Notes under the pieces: generated by a model
Databases searched by the model: none
The model's input: only the letters and a program-made list of their open reading frames with translations
What the model was told of the DNA's origin: nothing
Position numbers and translations under genes: made by a program
From: Balneola vulgaris DSM 17893
Lineage (GTDB): Bacteria > Bacteroidota > Rhodothermia > Balneolales > Balneolaceae
Reading direction: 5' to 3'
Assembly (NCBI RefSeq): GCF_000375465.1
Contig: NZ_AQXH01000004.1
Span: 1-64,000, forward strand
Length of the DNA: 64,000 nucleotides
In this document: piece by piece, positions 54,765-62,811 of the stretch
Position numbering within the stretch: the first letter of the stretch is position 1
Layout: each line of letters starts with the position of its first letter

Positions 54765-56645
54765 ATGAAAAAAACGCTTTTTACATATTTATTCCTATTA
54801 GTGCTCACCTCGGGATGTATCAATATTTTTGATAATGAATCCATCGAAGTTCTTGAGGTTAAATCATTTCAGTATCCTTCCATAGAATGGCTTGAAGTGA
54901 ATAATCCTGAACTTTCACTTCAAGACATACTTTCTGATTCTGCTCAATTTTCCTTTGATACCTTACAAGCCACCATGCCTCATCAAAGAGATAAAGTGTA
55001 TTGGCTACGAGCAGATTTTTCGAATCTCAACTTAAGTAAAGATGAAGAATGGGTACTGCGAACAGGTAACTTTTCGGTGAATAATGTTTACACCACACAT
55101 CCTGATTCGGGAATTCAAGTATCAAAATCTGGAAACTTTGATGCGGTACAATATGGCCTCGAAAACCTGAATTGGCGTTATCATGTGGTATCTCCAGAGG
55201 AGCTTTTTGAGGGAAAATATGTGTACGTAAAACTGATAGAACCCTTTTTTGCTCGGCTGATATATAAACGACATGTTGCAGCAGCAACATATACCGATTT
55301 CACATTTATCTCACTGCGTTCATTTTTAGAATCGGCTGCCTACCAATATAGATCGATATTATTTTTAGGAGGTATTGCCTTCCTATTAGTGTATACCTTT
55401 GGCATTTACTTTGTGTATAAGGAGTCGCTATATCTGCTTTATGGAATCTATCTGATTTTCCTACTTATGTATTTAGGTGTGAAAATGTACCCTGGCTTCT
55501 CAGTATGGATGTTTGGTAGCCACCCGGTTTATAATCATGTGTGGAACGAGTGTACTCAGATTTTGCTAAACTTCTGGTATACCCGATTTGTGAGAAAGTT
55601 TATAGATGCGGAGAACCTATATCCCAAATTTAATCAAGTAGCAAAATGGGTTGAATGGCTGCTAATCGTTTTTGTAATAGCTATAACCATATCCATTTTT
55701 GTACAGCCATTGAGCATTATGCCGTATTACTTAGTTACGGCAGAGCGACTCTTTATGATTGTATTTGCTGTACTGAGTAACATCTATGTGATAGTAAACC
55801 TTAAAGATCGTCGTGGATTATTTATTATTGCGGGTTCAAGCGTGCTTTTAGCTGGAAGCGTAACGGCCTTGGTACTGGTAGACATCCAATACTTCATGAT
55901 TGGGGTAGTGATTGAAATCCTGATTTTTGCGATGGGTTTGGGCATACTTATGAAACGTCGGGAAGATGAAAAAACGATACTAAGTAAAGAGATGGAGCGA
56001 GTTAAAATGAGAGCGCTTCAATCTCAAATGAACCCACACTTTATTTTCAACTCACTCAATAGCATTCGTTCTTATATGATTAAGAACGAGACAAAGGAAG
56101 CGTCGGGTTATCTTTCGAAATTCTCCCGATTAATTCGACAAATTCTGGAGTATTCAACCGAGGAGTCGATTAGCCTAAAACAAGAGCTTCAAGTGTTAAA
56201 CCTCTATGTTCAGATAGAGCAATTGCGATTCAGAGATGAATTCGGCTTTGACGTACGTGTGGATGAATCGATTGATCAGGAATTAATATTGATACCGCCC
56301 CTTATAGTGCAGCCTTTCTTAGAGAATGCCATTTGGCATGGATTGATGCAAAAAGAGGGCGCAAAGAAAATTGAATTGGTGATAAAAGAAGAAGATGCTT
56401 ATTTAAATATCACCATTCGAGATAATGGTATTGGTCGTGAAGAAGCGAGTAAAAGCAGATCTGGTGTACCCAAGGAAAATAAATCGATGGCCATTGAGCT
56501 TACCAATAAGCGTCTTGCTATGCTTGAAAAGGCATCAGAGGAATCCCCAAGGGTTCATATAAAAGACTTATACCATACCGATGGAAGTTCGGCAGGAACC
56601 GAAGTTAGTTTCCAGTTACCGAAAATTATAAAAATGACGACATGA
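54765..56645 (+). CDS. 7TM-sensor LytS-type histidine kinase
   Basis: About 626 aa. A lipoprotein-like signal (MKKTLFTYLFLLVLTSGC) precedes an extracytoplasmic beta-sandwich of the 7TMR-DISM-extracellular type (DKVYWLRADFSNL, about 65-180), then seven hydrophobic segments (200-405). A LytS-type kinase core follows: QMNPHFIFNSLNSIRSYM with the phosphorylated His near 425, and HATPase motifs PPLIVQPFLENAIWHGL and DNGIGREEA. An ATG at 54756 is three codons upstream. The stop overlaps the regulator's ATG by 4 bp. Confidence 0.92.
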   Translation: MKKTLFTYLFLLVLTSGCINIFDNESIEVLEVKSFQYPSIEWLEVNNPELSLQDILSDSAQFSFDTLQATMPHQRDKVYWLRADFSNLNLSKDEEWVLRTGNFSVNNVYTTHPDSGIQVSKSGNFDAVQYGLENLNWRYHVVSPEELFEGKYVYVKLIEPFFARLIYKRHVAAATYTDFTFISLRSFLESAAYQYRSILFLGGIAFLLVYTFGIYFVYKESLYLLYGIYLIFLLMYLGVKMYPGFSVWMFGSHPVYNHVWNECTQILLNFWYTRFVRKFIDAENLYPKFNQVAKWVEWLLIVFVIAITISIFVQPLSIMPYYLVTAERLFMIVFAVLSNIYVIVNLKDRRGLFIIAGSSVLLAGSVTALVLVDIQYFMIGVVIEILIFAMGLGILMKRREDEKTILSKEMERVKMRALQSQMNPHFIFNSLNSIRSYMIKNETKEASGYLSKFSRLIRQILEYSTEESISLKQELQVLNLYVQIEQLRFRDEFGFDVRVDESIDQELILIPPLIVQPFLENAIWHGLMQKEGAKKIELVIKEEDAYLNITIRDNGIGREEASKSRSGVPKENKSMAIELTNKRLAMLEKASEESPRVHIKDLYHTDGSSAGTEVSFQLPKIIKMTT

Positions 56646-57352
56646 AACTGAAAGTGGCTATAGTTGACGATGAACTTCATTGCATTGAAACACTCAAGTA
56701 TGATTTAGAAGAGTCGTTTTCAGATCATGTAGATGTTCTTTTTACCTGTAACAACAGCGTAGAGTGTGTAAATAATTTAAAGCGAATTAAACCGGACGTA
56801 CTATTCATAGATATTGAAATGCCAGGGTTAAATGGCTTTGAGTTGTTGAAAGTAATTGAACCTAAAGAAACGAAGATTGTATTTACTACGGCGCATGCTC
56901 GCCATGCTATTCAGGCTATTGACTTCAAACCAGAAGCCTATCTACTCAAACCCATCGACGTTGAGGAATTAGAAGTAGTAGTTCAAAAGCTATACGCGCT
57001 GAAAAAACCCTCGCTTGAGAAAGTCATATCTGATAAACTTGCGATATCGACGACCGAAGAAATTGAGCTTATCAGACATTCTGATATCGTTTATGCCAAG
57101 GCTTGCAATAACTACACAGAAATACATACCCAATCTGGAGATACGAGGCTAATCAGTAAAACGCTGAAGTATGTAAGTGCACAGCTTCCCGATCAGTATT
57201 TCTTTAGAGTGCATAAAAGCTATTTAATCAACCTTGCTCACATCGAAAAGTACCGCAAATCTGAAGGCGGAATGGTGATAATGTCGGACAAAATGGAGAT
57301 TCCCGTCTCCTCTGACAAGAAAGAAGAGCTATTGTTACTCATTCAGAGCTGA
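56642..57352 (+). CDS. LytTR-family response regulator
   Basis: 236 aa. The receiver domain has VDDE at 8-11 and the phospho-acceptor Asp57 in DVLFIDIEMPGLNGFELL, with TTAHARHAI and KPEAYLLKPID at the expected places. The C-terminal LytTR DNA-binding domain spans about 140-235 (YAKACNNYTEIHT, KTLKYVSAQLPDQYFFRVHKSYLINLAHI). Partner of the upstream kinase by overlap; the genes controlled are not known. Closed by a terminator at 57511. Confidence 0.95.
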   Translation: MKLKVAIVDDELHCIETLKYDLEESFSDHVDVLFTCNNSVECVNNLKRIKPDVLFIDIEMPGLNGFELLKVIEPKETKIVFTTAHARHAIQAIDFKPEAYLLKPIDVEELEVVVQKLYALKKPSLEKVISDKLAISTTEEIELIRHSDIVYAKACNNYTEIHTQSGDTRLISKTLKYVSAQLPDQYFFRVHKSYLINLAHIEKYRKSEGGMVIMSDKMEIPVSSDKKEELLLLIQS

Positions 57353-57465
57353 ATTTAACTCACTCCACGGTTTAGAATACTAAGCTGTAAGCCCATCAAA
57401 GTAGATTGTTGTGCATATTCTTTTAGGGATTTATGGAGAGAGATTATAGTAACCACAAGATGTCC

Positions 57466-57550
57466 TAGCCCTCAATCCCACTGGTGAAAACCGAAATATT
57501 GAGGGACTACAGCGCAATAGTTGTTTGAAAGCAGTTATTGCGCTTTTTTT
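57466..57550 (+). ncRNA. Candidate structured small RNA or 3' element
   Basis: A nested stem, TAG-CCCTCAAT with ATTGAGGG-A-CTA (57466-57476 and 57498-57509, one bulge), encloses a GGT-GAAA-ACC GNRA-type hairpin (57483-57492). It is immediately followed by the terminator at 57511-57550. This could be the 3' end of the LytTR mRNA, a processed 3' RNA, or an independent small RNA. No match to a named family is recognised. Confidence 0.3.
57511..57550 (+). terminator. Rho-independent terminator
   Basis: Perfect 9-bp stem AGCGCAATA/TATTGCGCT with a 16-base loop, followed by seven T. It ends the LytS/LytTR transcript or the adjacent candidate RNA. Confidence 0.85.
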
Positions 57551-57631
57551 GTTTTAAGCTTTTTTCAGCATTTTTCATGTGTAAAAGCTACCATTAAGGG
57601 CTTATAGAAATTCAACAAATCATTTAACTAT

Positions 57632-60208
57632 ATGAAAAAGATACTACTGATAATCCCAGTGTTACTTATTGGCCTTCAGGCTCAAGCGCAAGTAACCTTG
57701 GATTATTACCTACCAAAAGGGGTTACTTACGATTCTAGTATACCTACACCAAAATCTATTTTAGGGGCAGAAGTTGGAGAATGGCATATTCGTCACGACC
57801 AACTAGTAAACTACATGTATGCGGTAGCTGAAGCTTCCGACCGTGTGACTATTACAGAATATGCTCGTACTTACGAGAACCGTCCACTTTTAATGCTCAC
57901 AATTACCTCTCCAAATAACCATCGTAATATCGATAAGTTGAAGAGAGAGCATGTGATGTTGACAGATGCTTCTAAATCAGGTGATTTAGACATCAGCAAG
58001 ATGCCAGTTGTGCTTACACAAAGCTTTAGTGTACACGGTAACGAGCCAAGTGGTTCGAATGCATCTCCACTTACGGTTTATTATTTAGCAGCTGCTCAAG
58101 GCCGTGAAATTGATGAACTTCTTGAAAATGCCATCATCCTAATTGATCCAAGCATCAACCCAGATGGTTTAAGCCGTTTTGCTCAATGGGCAAACATGCA
58201 CAAAAGTTTAAATACCTTAGTTAGCGACCCAAATAGTCGTGAGTTTAATGAAGTATGGCCGGGTGGTAGAACAAACCACTACTGGTTCGATTTAAACAGA
58301 GATTGGTTGTTAATGCAGCACCCAGAGAGTAAAGGGCGTGTGGCTAAATTCCACGAGTGGAAGCCAAACGTGCTTACCGATCACCATGAGATGGGTACAA
58401 ACTCTACATTCTTCTTCCAGCCAGGAATTCAGTCTAGAACTCACCCACTTACACCGGCGCGTAACCAGCGTTTAACAGCAAGCATCGCTGAATACCATGC
58501 TGAAGAGTTAGATAAAATTCAGTCGCTATACTACTCAGAAGAAAGCTTTGATGATTTCTATTACGGTAAAGGATCTACGTACCCAGATGTAAATGGATCT
58601 ATTGGTATTCTGTTTGAGCAAGCTAGTTCTAGAGGTCATGCTCAAGAAAGTATTCATGGCGTACTGAAATTCCCTTTCACGGTTAAGAATCAGTTTACAG
58701 CAACTCTATCTACCATGAGAGCGGTTATAGAGCTTAGAGAAGAGTTACTAGCTCACATGCGCGATTTCTATAAAGAGAAAGCAGAAGCAGCAGCAAATGC
58801 TTCTATCAAAGCCTATGTATTTGGTGATGACGAAGACAGAGCTAGAAACTATCACCTAGCTGAAATGTTGACTCGTAACCAGATCAAAGTATATGATCTA
58901 AAAGAAGACTTAACGGCGAACGGTACAGAATACAAAGCGGGTAAAGCATTTGTGGTTCCAACCAACCAACAGCAATATCAGCTGTTAACTGCCATGTTTG
59001 AACGCCGTACAGAATTCACCGATAGTTTATTCTACGATGTATCAGCATTTAACATGCCTTATGCATTCAACCTACCATTTGCTGAATTAAACAGCCGTCA
59101 GTTTAAGACGAGCCTTCAAGGCGACCTATTTAGCATTGGCAATATGCCAAAAGGAATGGTTGTTGGTGGACGTAGCAACTACGCTTATGTATTTGAGTGG
59201 GATGAGTACTACACACCAAAAGCGATGTATAAATTACTAGCGAATGGTGTTCGAGCTAAAGTTGCTTCTCAAGGAGTAACAGCTGTAACAGCAAATGGTC
59301 CTCGTGATTTCGATTATGGAACCGTTATGATTCCTATGGGCGTGCAAGACGATCAAGAAAAAGTTCATAAGCTTGTTCAAGAAGTAGCCCAAGAAAATGG
59401 TATTACGGTATATGCTATTTCAACAGGTCTAACTCCAAAAGGAATGGATTTAGGAAGTAATAACTTCAGAAACCTGAAGCTACCTAAAGTTGCTATTATT
59501 GGTGGAAGCGGAGCGAACTCATCAGAAGTGGGTGAAGCTTGGCACTTACTCGACCAGCGTTACCACATGCCTCTTAGTATTGTACAAAGAGATGATATTC
59601 GAGGTTCAACCTTGGATAGATACAATGTTATCATCACCTCTGCATACAGCGGACTATCTAATTCAGCTACAGAAGAACTGAAGCGTTGGGTTCGTAACGG
59701 TGGTACTCTAATTGCTTACAAGTCGGCGGTTTACTGGGCTAAATCTCAAGGATTAGCAAACGTTGAGTTTGTATCAAGAGAGCAGGAAGAAACAGAAGAC
59801 GTTGAAACCCTGCCGTACATCCGTCAGAGTAACGACTCAGGTGCTCGAGTAATTGGTGGTGCTATTTTTAATACTAAAATAGATTTAACTCACCCATTAG
59901 CATATGGCTTCAATGATGAGAACTTCACAGTATTTAGAAATAGTACGCTATTCATGAAGAAAGGAAAGAACCCTTATTCTTCACCGGTAGTGTATACTGA
60001 CGAGCCTCTTGCAGCTGGTTATATTTCGGACGAAAACCAAGAGCTACTGGCTAATACAGCCGCTGTTGTAGTAAGCCGATTCGGTTCTGGTAAAGTAATT
60101 GCTATGACTGATAACCCGAATTTCAGAGCATTCTGGTATGGTACCAACAAATTATTCGCTAACGCGATTTTCTTTGGTCATACCATCTCTGGAGGTACAA
60201 CGAATTAA
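57632..60208 (+). CDS. Secreted M14 zinc carboxypeptidase with C-terminal GATase-like domain
   Basis: 858 aa. Signal peptide MKKILLIIPVLLIGLQAQAQ. The M14 catalytic domain spans about 55-370: first zinc motif FSVHGNEPSGSN near 134 (His and Glu), NPDGLSRF near 175, DHHEMGTNSTFFF near 250, and the catalytic Glu in GILFEQASSRG near 328. The C-terminal half (about 400-858) is a second alpha/beta domain; residues 600-760 include KVAIIGGSGANSSEVGEAWHLLDQ and YNVIITSAY, which suggest a class-I-amidotransferase-like (type 1 GATase) fold without an evident catalytic Cys. Monocistronic with its own terminator. Confidence 0.9.
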   Translation: MKKILLIIPVLLIGLQAQAQVTLDYYLPKGVTYDSSIPTPKSILGAEVGEWHIRHDQLVNYMYAVAEASDRVTITEYARTYENRPLLMLTITSPNNHRNIDKLKREHVMLTDASKSGDLDISKMPVVLTQSFSVHGNEPSGSNASPLTVYYLAAAQGREIDELLENAIILIDPSINPDGLSRFAQWANMHKSLNTLVSDPNSREFNEVWPGGRTNHYWFDLNRDWLLMQHPESKGRVAKFHEWKPNVLTDHHEMGTNSTFFFQPGIQSRTHPLTPARNQRLTASIAEYHAEELDKIQSLYYSEESFDDFYYGKGSTYPDVNGSIGILFEQASSRGHAQESIHGVLKFPFTVKNQFTATLSTMRAVIELREELLAHMRDFYKEKAEAAANASIKAYVFGDDEDRARNYHLAEMLTRNQIKVYDLKEDLTANGTEYKAGKAFVVPTNQQQYQLLTAMFERRTEFTDSLFYDVSAFNMPYAFNLPFAELNSRQFKTSLQGDLFSIGNMPKGMVVGGRSNYAYVFEWDEYYTPKAMYKLLANGVRAKVASQGVTAVTANGPRDFDYGTVMIPMGVQDDQEKVHKLVQEVAQENGITVYAISTGLTPKGMDLGSNNFRNLKLPKVAIIGGSGANSSEVGEAWHLLDQRYHMPLSIVQRDDIRGSTLDRYNVIITSAYSGLSNSATEELKRWVRNGGTLIAYKSAVYWAKSQGLANVEFVSREQEETEDVETLPYIRQSNDSGARVIGGAIFNTKIDLTHPLAYGFNDENFTVFRNSTLFMKKGKNPYSSPVVYTDEPLAAGYISDENQELLANTAAVVVSRFGSGKVIAMTDNPNFRAFWYGTNKLFANAIFFGHTISGGTTN

Positions 60209-60235
60209 GCACTAATATTTATTAGGCTAAATCTG

Positions 60236-60267
60236 AAAGCACCAACATCACCGTTGGTGCTTTTTTT
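60236..60267 (+). terminator. Rho-independent terminator after M14 peptidase gene
   Basis: Stem AAAGCACCAAC/GTTGGTGCTTT with loop atcacc, then TTTT. 28 bases after the stop codon. Confidence 0.9.
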
Positions 60268-60278
60268 ATGTCGATGAT

Positions 60279-60785
60279 TTAATCTCGTGGAGGTATGCCC
60301 ACTAAATGCCGAAATGAAAATGGACCCTCAGGCATAGTCTTCAGGTTACGAATCATCATAATTGCACGATCTATCTTCAGTGCGCTTGATTTAACCTGAC
60401 TTACATAATAGATGATATATCGCTGTTGACCGTCGGTTAATGTGTCGAATAGCTTGGCTCCTTCTTCATCCTGCTCAAGCAATGCTTGCAGCTCCTCCGG
60501 TACTTCTAGGCCATATTTAGATTGGTCTAACTCAAGATGAACCTGTACTTCGTTCCCTAAAGTAAGTCCAAAGGACTTTAACCGCGCCTTATTTAGGGAG
60601 ATGTATGCCGCACCACCACCTAAAGCTACCAAACCGCATTGGAAAGGAGGATTATCATTTACTCTGCAAATCAGACGAGTACCAATGCCACCAATGGCCT
60701 TTACCTGATCACTCGGAACAGTGATATAATGCATGCGAAGTTTGTAATGCTTATCAATAAACGACTTAAACAGGAAGGAACTCAT
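60279..60785 (-). CDS. YdeI/OmpD-associated, DUF1905 family protein
   Basis: 168 aa. The N-terminal DUF1905 beta-barrel (LRMHYITVPSDQVKAIGGIGTRLICRVNDNPPFQCGLV, then AYISLNKARLKSFGLTLGNEVQVHLE) is followed by a short C-terminal helical YdeI-like module (KLFDTLTDGQQRYIIYYVSQVKSSALKIDRA). The role is unknown; E. coli YdeI is linked to antimicrobial peptide tolerance. The start MSSFLFKSF keeps the first strand of the domain. Isolated gene. Confidence 0.82.
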   Translation of the reverse strand: MSSFLFKSFIDKHYKLRMHYITVPSDQVKAIGGIGTRLICRVNDNPPFQCGLVALGGGAAYISLNKARLKSFGLTLGNEVQVHLELDQSKYGLEVPEELQALLEQDEEGAKLFDTLTDGQQRYIIYYVSQVKSSALKIDRAIMMIRNLKTMPEGPFSFRHLVGIPPRD

Positions 60786-60865
60786 GGGCTAACGAAGTAT
60801 TAGGCTTTGAAACAATTAAAGGCATTTTGGCTTTGAAGTGGTAGAGTATAATTAAAAAGAATAGA

Positions 60866-61528
60866 ATGAAAGCAATGAAAGTATTGGGCTCTTTACTAGC
60901 TGTTTTAGTTGCTGGTTTCCTAGTGGTTACCTTAACTATTGATGGTATTGTAAAGTCACAAATCGAAGAATCAGGAAGTAAGTTACTGAATACCAAAGTT
61001 GAAGTAGATGATGTCGATATATCATTACTAAATGGTACAGGTAGTATGGATGGCTTTATCGTGTTTAACCCCGAAGGGTTTTCAACGGAAGCAGCAATGG
61101 ATTTAGAAGAAATTGAAATGGATGTAGATCTCAAGAGTCTGTTTTCAGATACCGTCATCGTAAAAAGACTTCAGATTAAAAACCCAGCTATAAGTCTTGA
61201 GCAAAAAGGATCGGATATTAACCTTAGAACGATTAGCGAGAACCTAGAAGTTGATGAAGAAAATGAAAACCAGAAGTCGTTAGTAATAGATCGTTTTATT
61301 CTTGAAGAAGGTGAAATTACAGTCTCTTCAAATATTGACGAAAAGCGTACTACAAAAGCAAAGGTTTCAAGAATAGAGCTAAACGATATTGGTAAAAATG
61401 GTTCGAATACTATTCAAGAGGGAATGAAGGAAGTGCTTGAACCCGTAATTAGTGAAGCGTTAAGCAGCGCCCTTAAATCGACCCTATTTGATAAACTTGA
61501 AGACACCTTTAATGAGGTAATCAAGTAG
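60866..61528 (+). CDS. AsmA-like periplasmic membrane-anchored protein
   Basis: 220 aa. A single N-terminal signal-anchor (VLGSLLAVLVAGFLVVTLT) is followed by an AsmA-type beta-taco segment: GSKLLNTKVEVDDVDISLLNGTG, FSDTVIVKRLQIKNPAISLEQKG, and a C-terminal amphipathic helix (EGMKEVLEPVISEALSSALKSTLF). Much shorter than AsmA or DUF748 proteins, so it may be a minimal lipid-related or envelope factor; function unknown. Divergent from the YdeI-like gene. Confidence 0.75.
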   Translation: MKAMKVLGSLLAVLVAGFLVVTLTIDGIVKSQIEESGSKLLNTKVEVDDVDISLLNGTGSMDGFIVFNPEGFSTEAAMDLEEIEMDVDLKSLFSDTVIVKRLQIKNPAISLEQKGSDINLRTISENLEVDEENENQKSLVIDRFILEEGEITVSSNIDEKRTTKAKVSRIELNDIGKNGSNTIQEGMKEVLEPVISEALSSALKSTLFDKLEDTFNEVIK

Positions 61529-61553
61529 GAATACGATAATATCATATCCAATA

Positions 61554-61590
61554 AAAAAAGCCTCCCTGATATTCTCAGAGAGGCTTTTTT
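61554..61590 (+). terminator. Terminator between AsmA-like gene and amidohydrolase gene
   Basis: Stem AAAAAAGCCTC with GAGGCTTTTTT (loop region has partial internal pairing). It is flanked by A- and T-runs on both sides, so it can act for the plus-strand gene and for the convergent amidohydrolase gene. Confidence 0.8.
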
Positions 61591-61606
61591 ATAAGTTTTG
61601 GATGGT

Positions 61607-62806
61607 TTAGTTCGTTTGAACTTTACCATTGATGATTACACCGGTTACATTGGAGGTGTACTCAAAAGGGTCGCCATTAAACAATACGATATCGGCATCT
61701 TTTCCTTTTTCGAGTGAACCCACTCTTTCTTCGATGTCAAGAATCTTAGCCGCTTCGATAGTCAATATTTCCATTGCAGCGCTTCGATCTAAGCCGTTTG
61801 CTACAGCCACGCCAGCTTCAAAAAGCACTACACGTGTTTTAGGAACATATGGCTCATAGCCACTTTGGAAGCCGAATGGAATGCCTGCTCTGTGAAGCAT
61901 ACCCGCCGTTTCCATACTCGCATTTTGTGCATCTCTAGAAGGTCGAATCATCGTTGGATGAACAAATACAGTTACACCAGCATCTTTAATTTCATCCAAA
62001 ATTAGATGCGCATCTGCTGCACCATCTAACACCATTGGGAAATCAAATTCTTTCTGCAGGCGAAGTGCAGTCATGATATCATTCGCTTTATGAACAGTTA
62101 CCATCGCTGTTAATTTACCATCTAGTAAATCAGCCAGGGCTTCCATGCGAATGTTCTTAGTGTAGGAATCACCGTTTTTACGCTTTTCTGCATAAGCTTG
62201 TGCCTTCACAAGTTCTTGTCGAATCATAGCCACACCTTTTGAGCGTGTACCTGGCTTATTAATAGCACCACTAATCATAGAGCCCATAGTAAAAGCAATC
62301 ATCTTAGATGGAGTCACAACAGCCTCTTCTACTGTTTCGCCCGTTGTTTTAACGATCATGGTTTGGCCACTCATAAGAGCTCCCGGTCCATGACCAGTAT
62401 GCACTGTAGTCACACCAAGACGGCGCAGGTGACCTACAAGCTCTTCTCGAGCGTTGTAAGCATCAATAGCACGTAACTCGGGTTGAATAGCCGATGAAGT
62501 TTCGAGCTGATCTTGATCGTGTGGCTGACTCATGTGACCTGCTAAACCTACCACCGAGTGTACATCAATAAATCCAGGGGTAACTACTTTTGCTTCCATC
62601 ACTTCATAACCTGAAGGGATTCGAACAGAAGACTGTGTACCTACTCGTTCAATTTTGCCGTCTTTCACCAGCACAACCCCCTTCACAATAGGATTGCCTG
62701 CACTTGTATACACGGTATCGCCTTTAACAGCGATGCGTTGTGCGTAAGCAGTGCTTGAAAAAGCAGCGAATAGCACCAATAAAAATGTAATTCTTAATGT
62801 CTTCAT
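61607..62806 (-). CDS. Exported amidohydrolase-family protein with degenerate metal site
   Basis: 399 aa. Signal peptide MKTLRITFLLVLFAAFSSTAYAQ. The fold follows the amidohydrolase pattern: GNPIVKGVVLVKDGKI near 36, then VTPGFIDVHSVVGLAGHMS near 75. The metal-binding HxH is replaced by HSV, and the Asp region near the C-terminus (GIPFGFQSGYEP) lacks the usual HTDD. C-terminal VGSLEKGKDADIVLFNGDPFEY is conserved. It is probably the non-catalytic partner of the adjacent amidohydrolase. Five bp downstream of it. Confidence 0.86.
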   Translation of the reverse strand: MKTLRITFLLVLFAAFSSTAYAQRIAVKGDTVYTSAGNPIVKGVVLVKDGKIERVGTQSSVRIPSGYEVMEAKVVTPGFIDVHSVVGLAGHMSQPHDQDQLETSSAIQPELRAIDAYNAREELVGHLRRLGVTTVHTGHGPGALMSGQTMIVKTTGETVEEAVVTPSKMIAFTMGSMISGAINKPGTRSKGVAMIRQELVKAQAYAEKRKNGDSYTKNIRMEALADLLDGKLTAMVTVHKANDIMTALRLQKEFDFPMVLDGAADAHLILDEIKDAGVTVFVHPTMIRPSRDAQNASMETAGMLHRAGIPFGFQSGYEPYVPKTRVVLFEAGVAVANGLDRSAAMEILTIEAAKILDIEERVGSLEKGKDADIVLFNGDPFEYTSNVTGVIINGKVQTN

Positions 62807-62811
62807 ATCAA

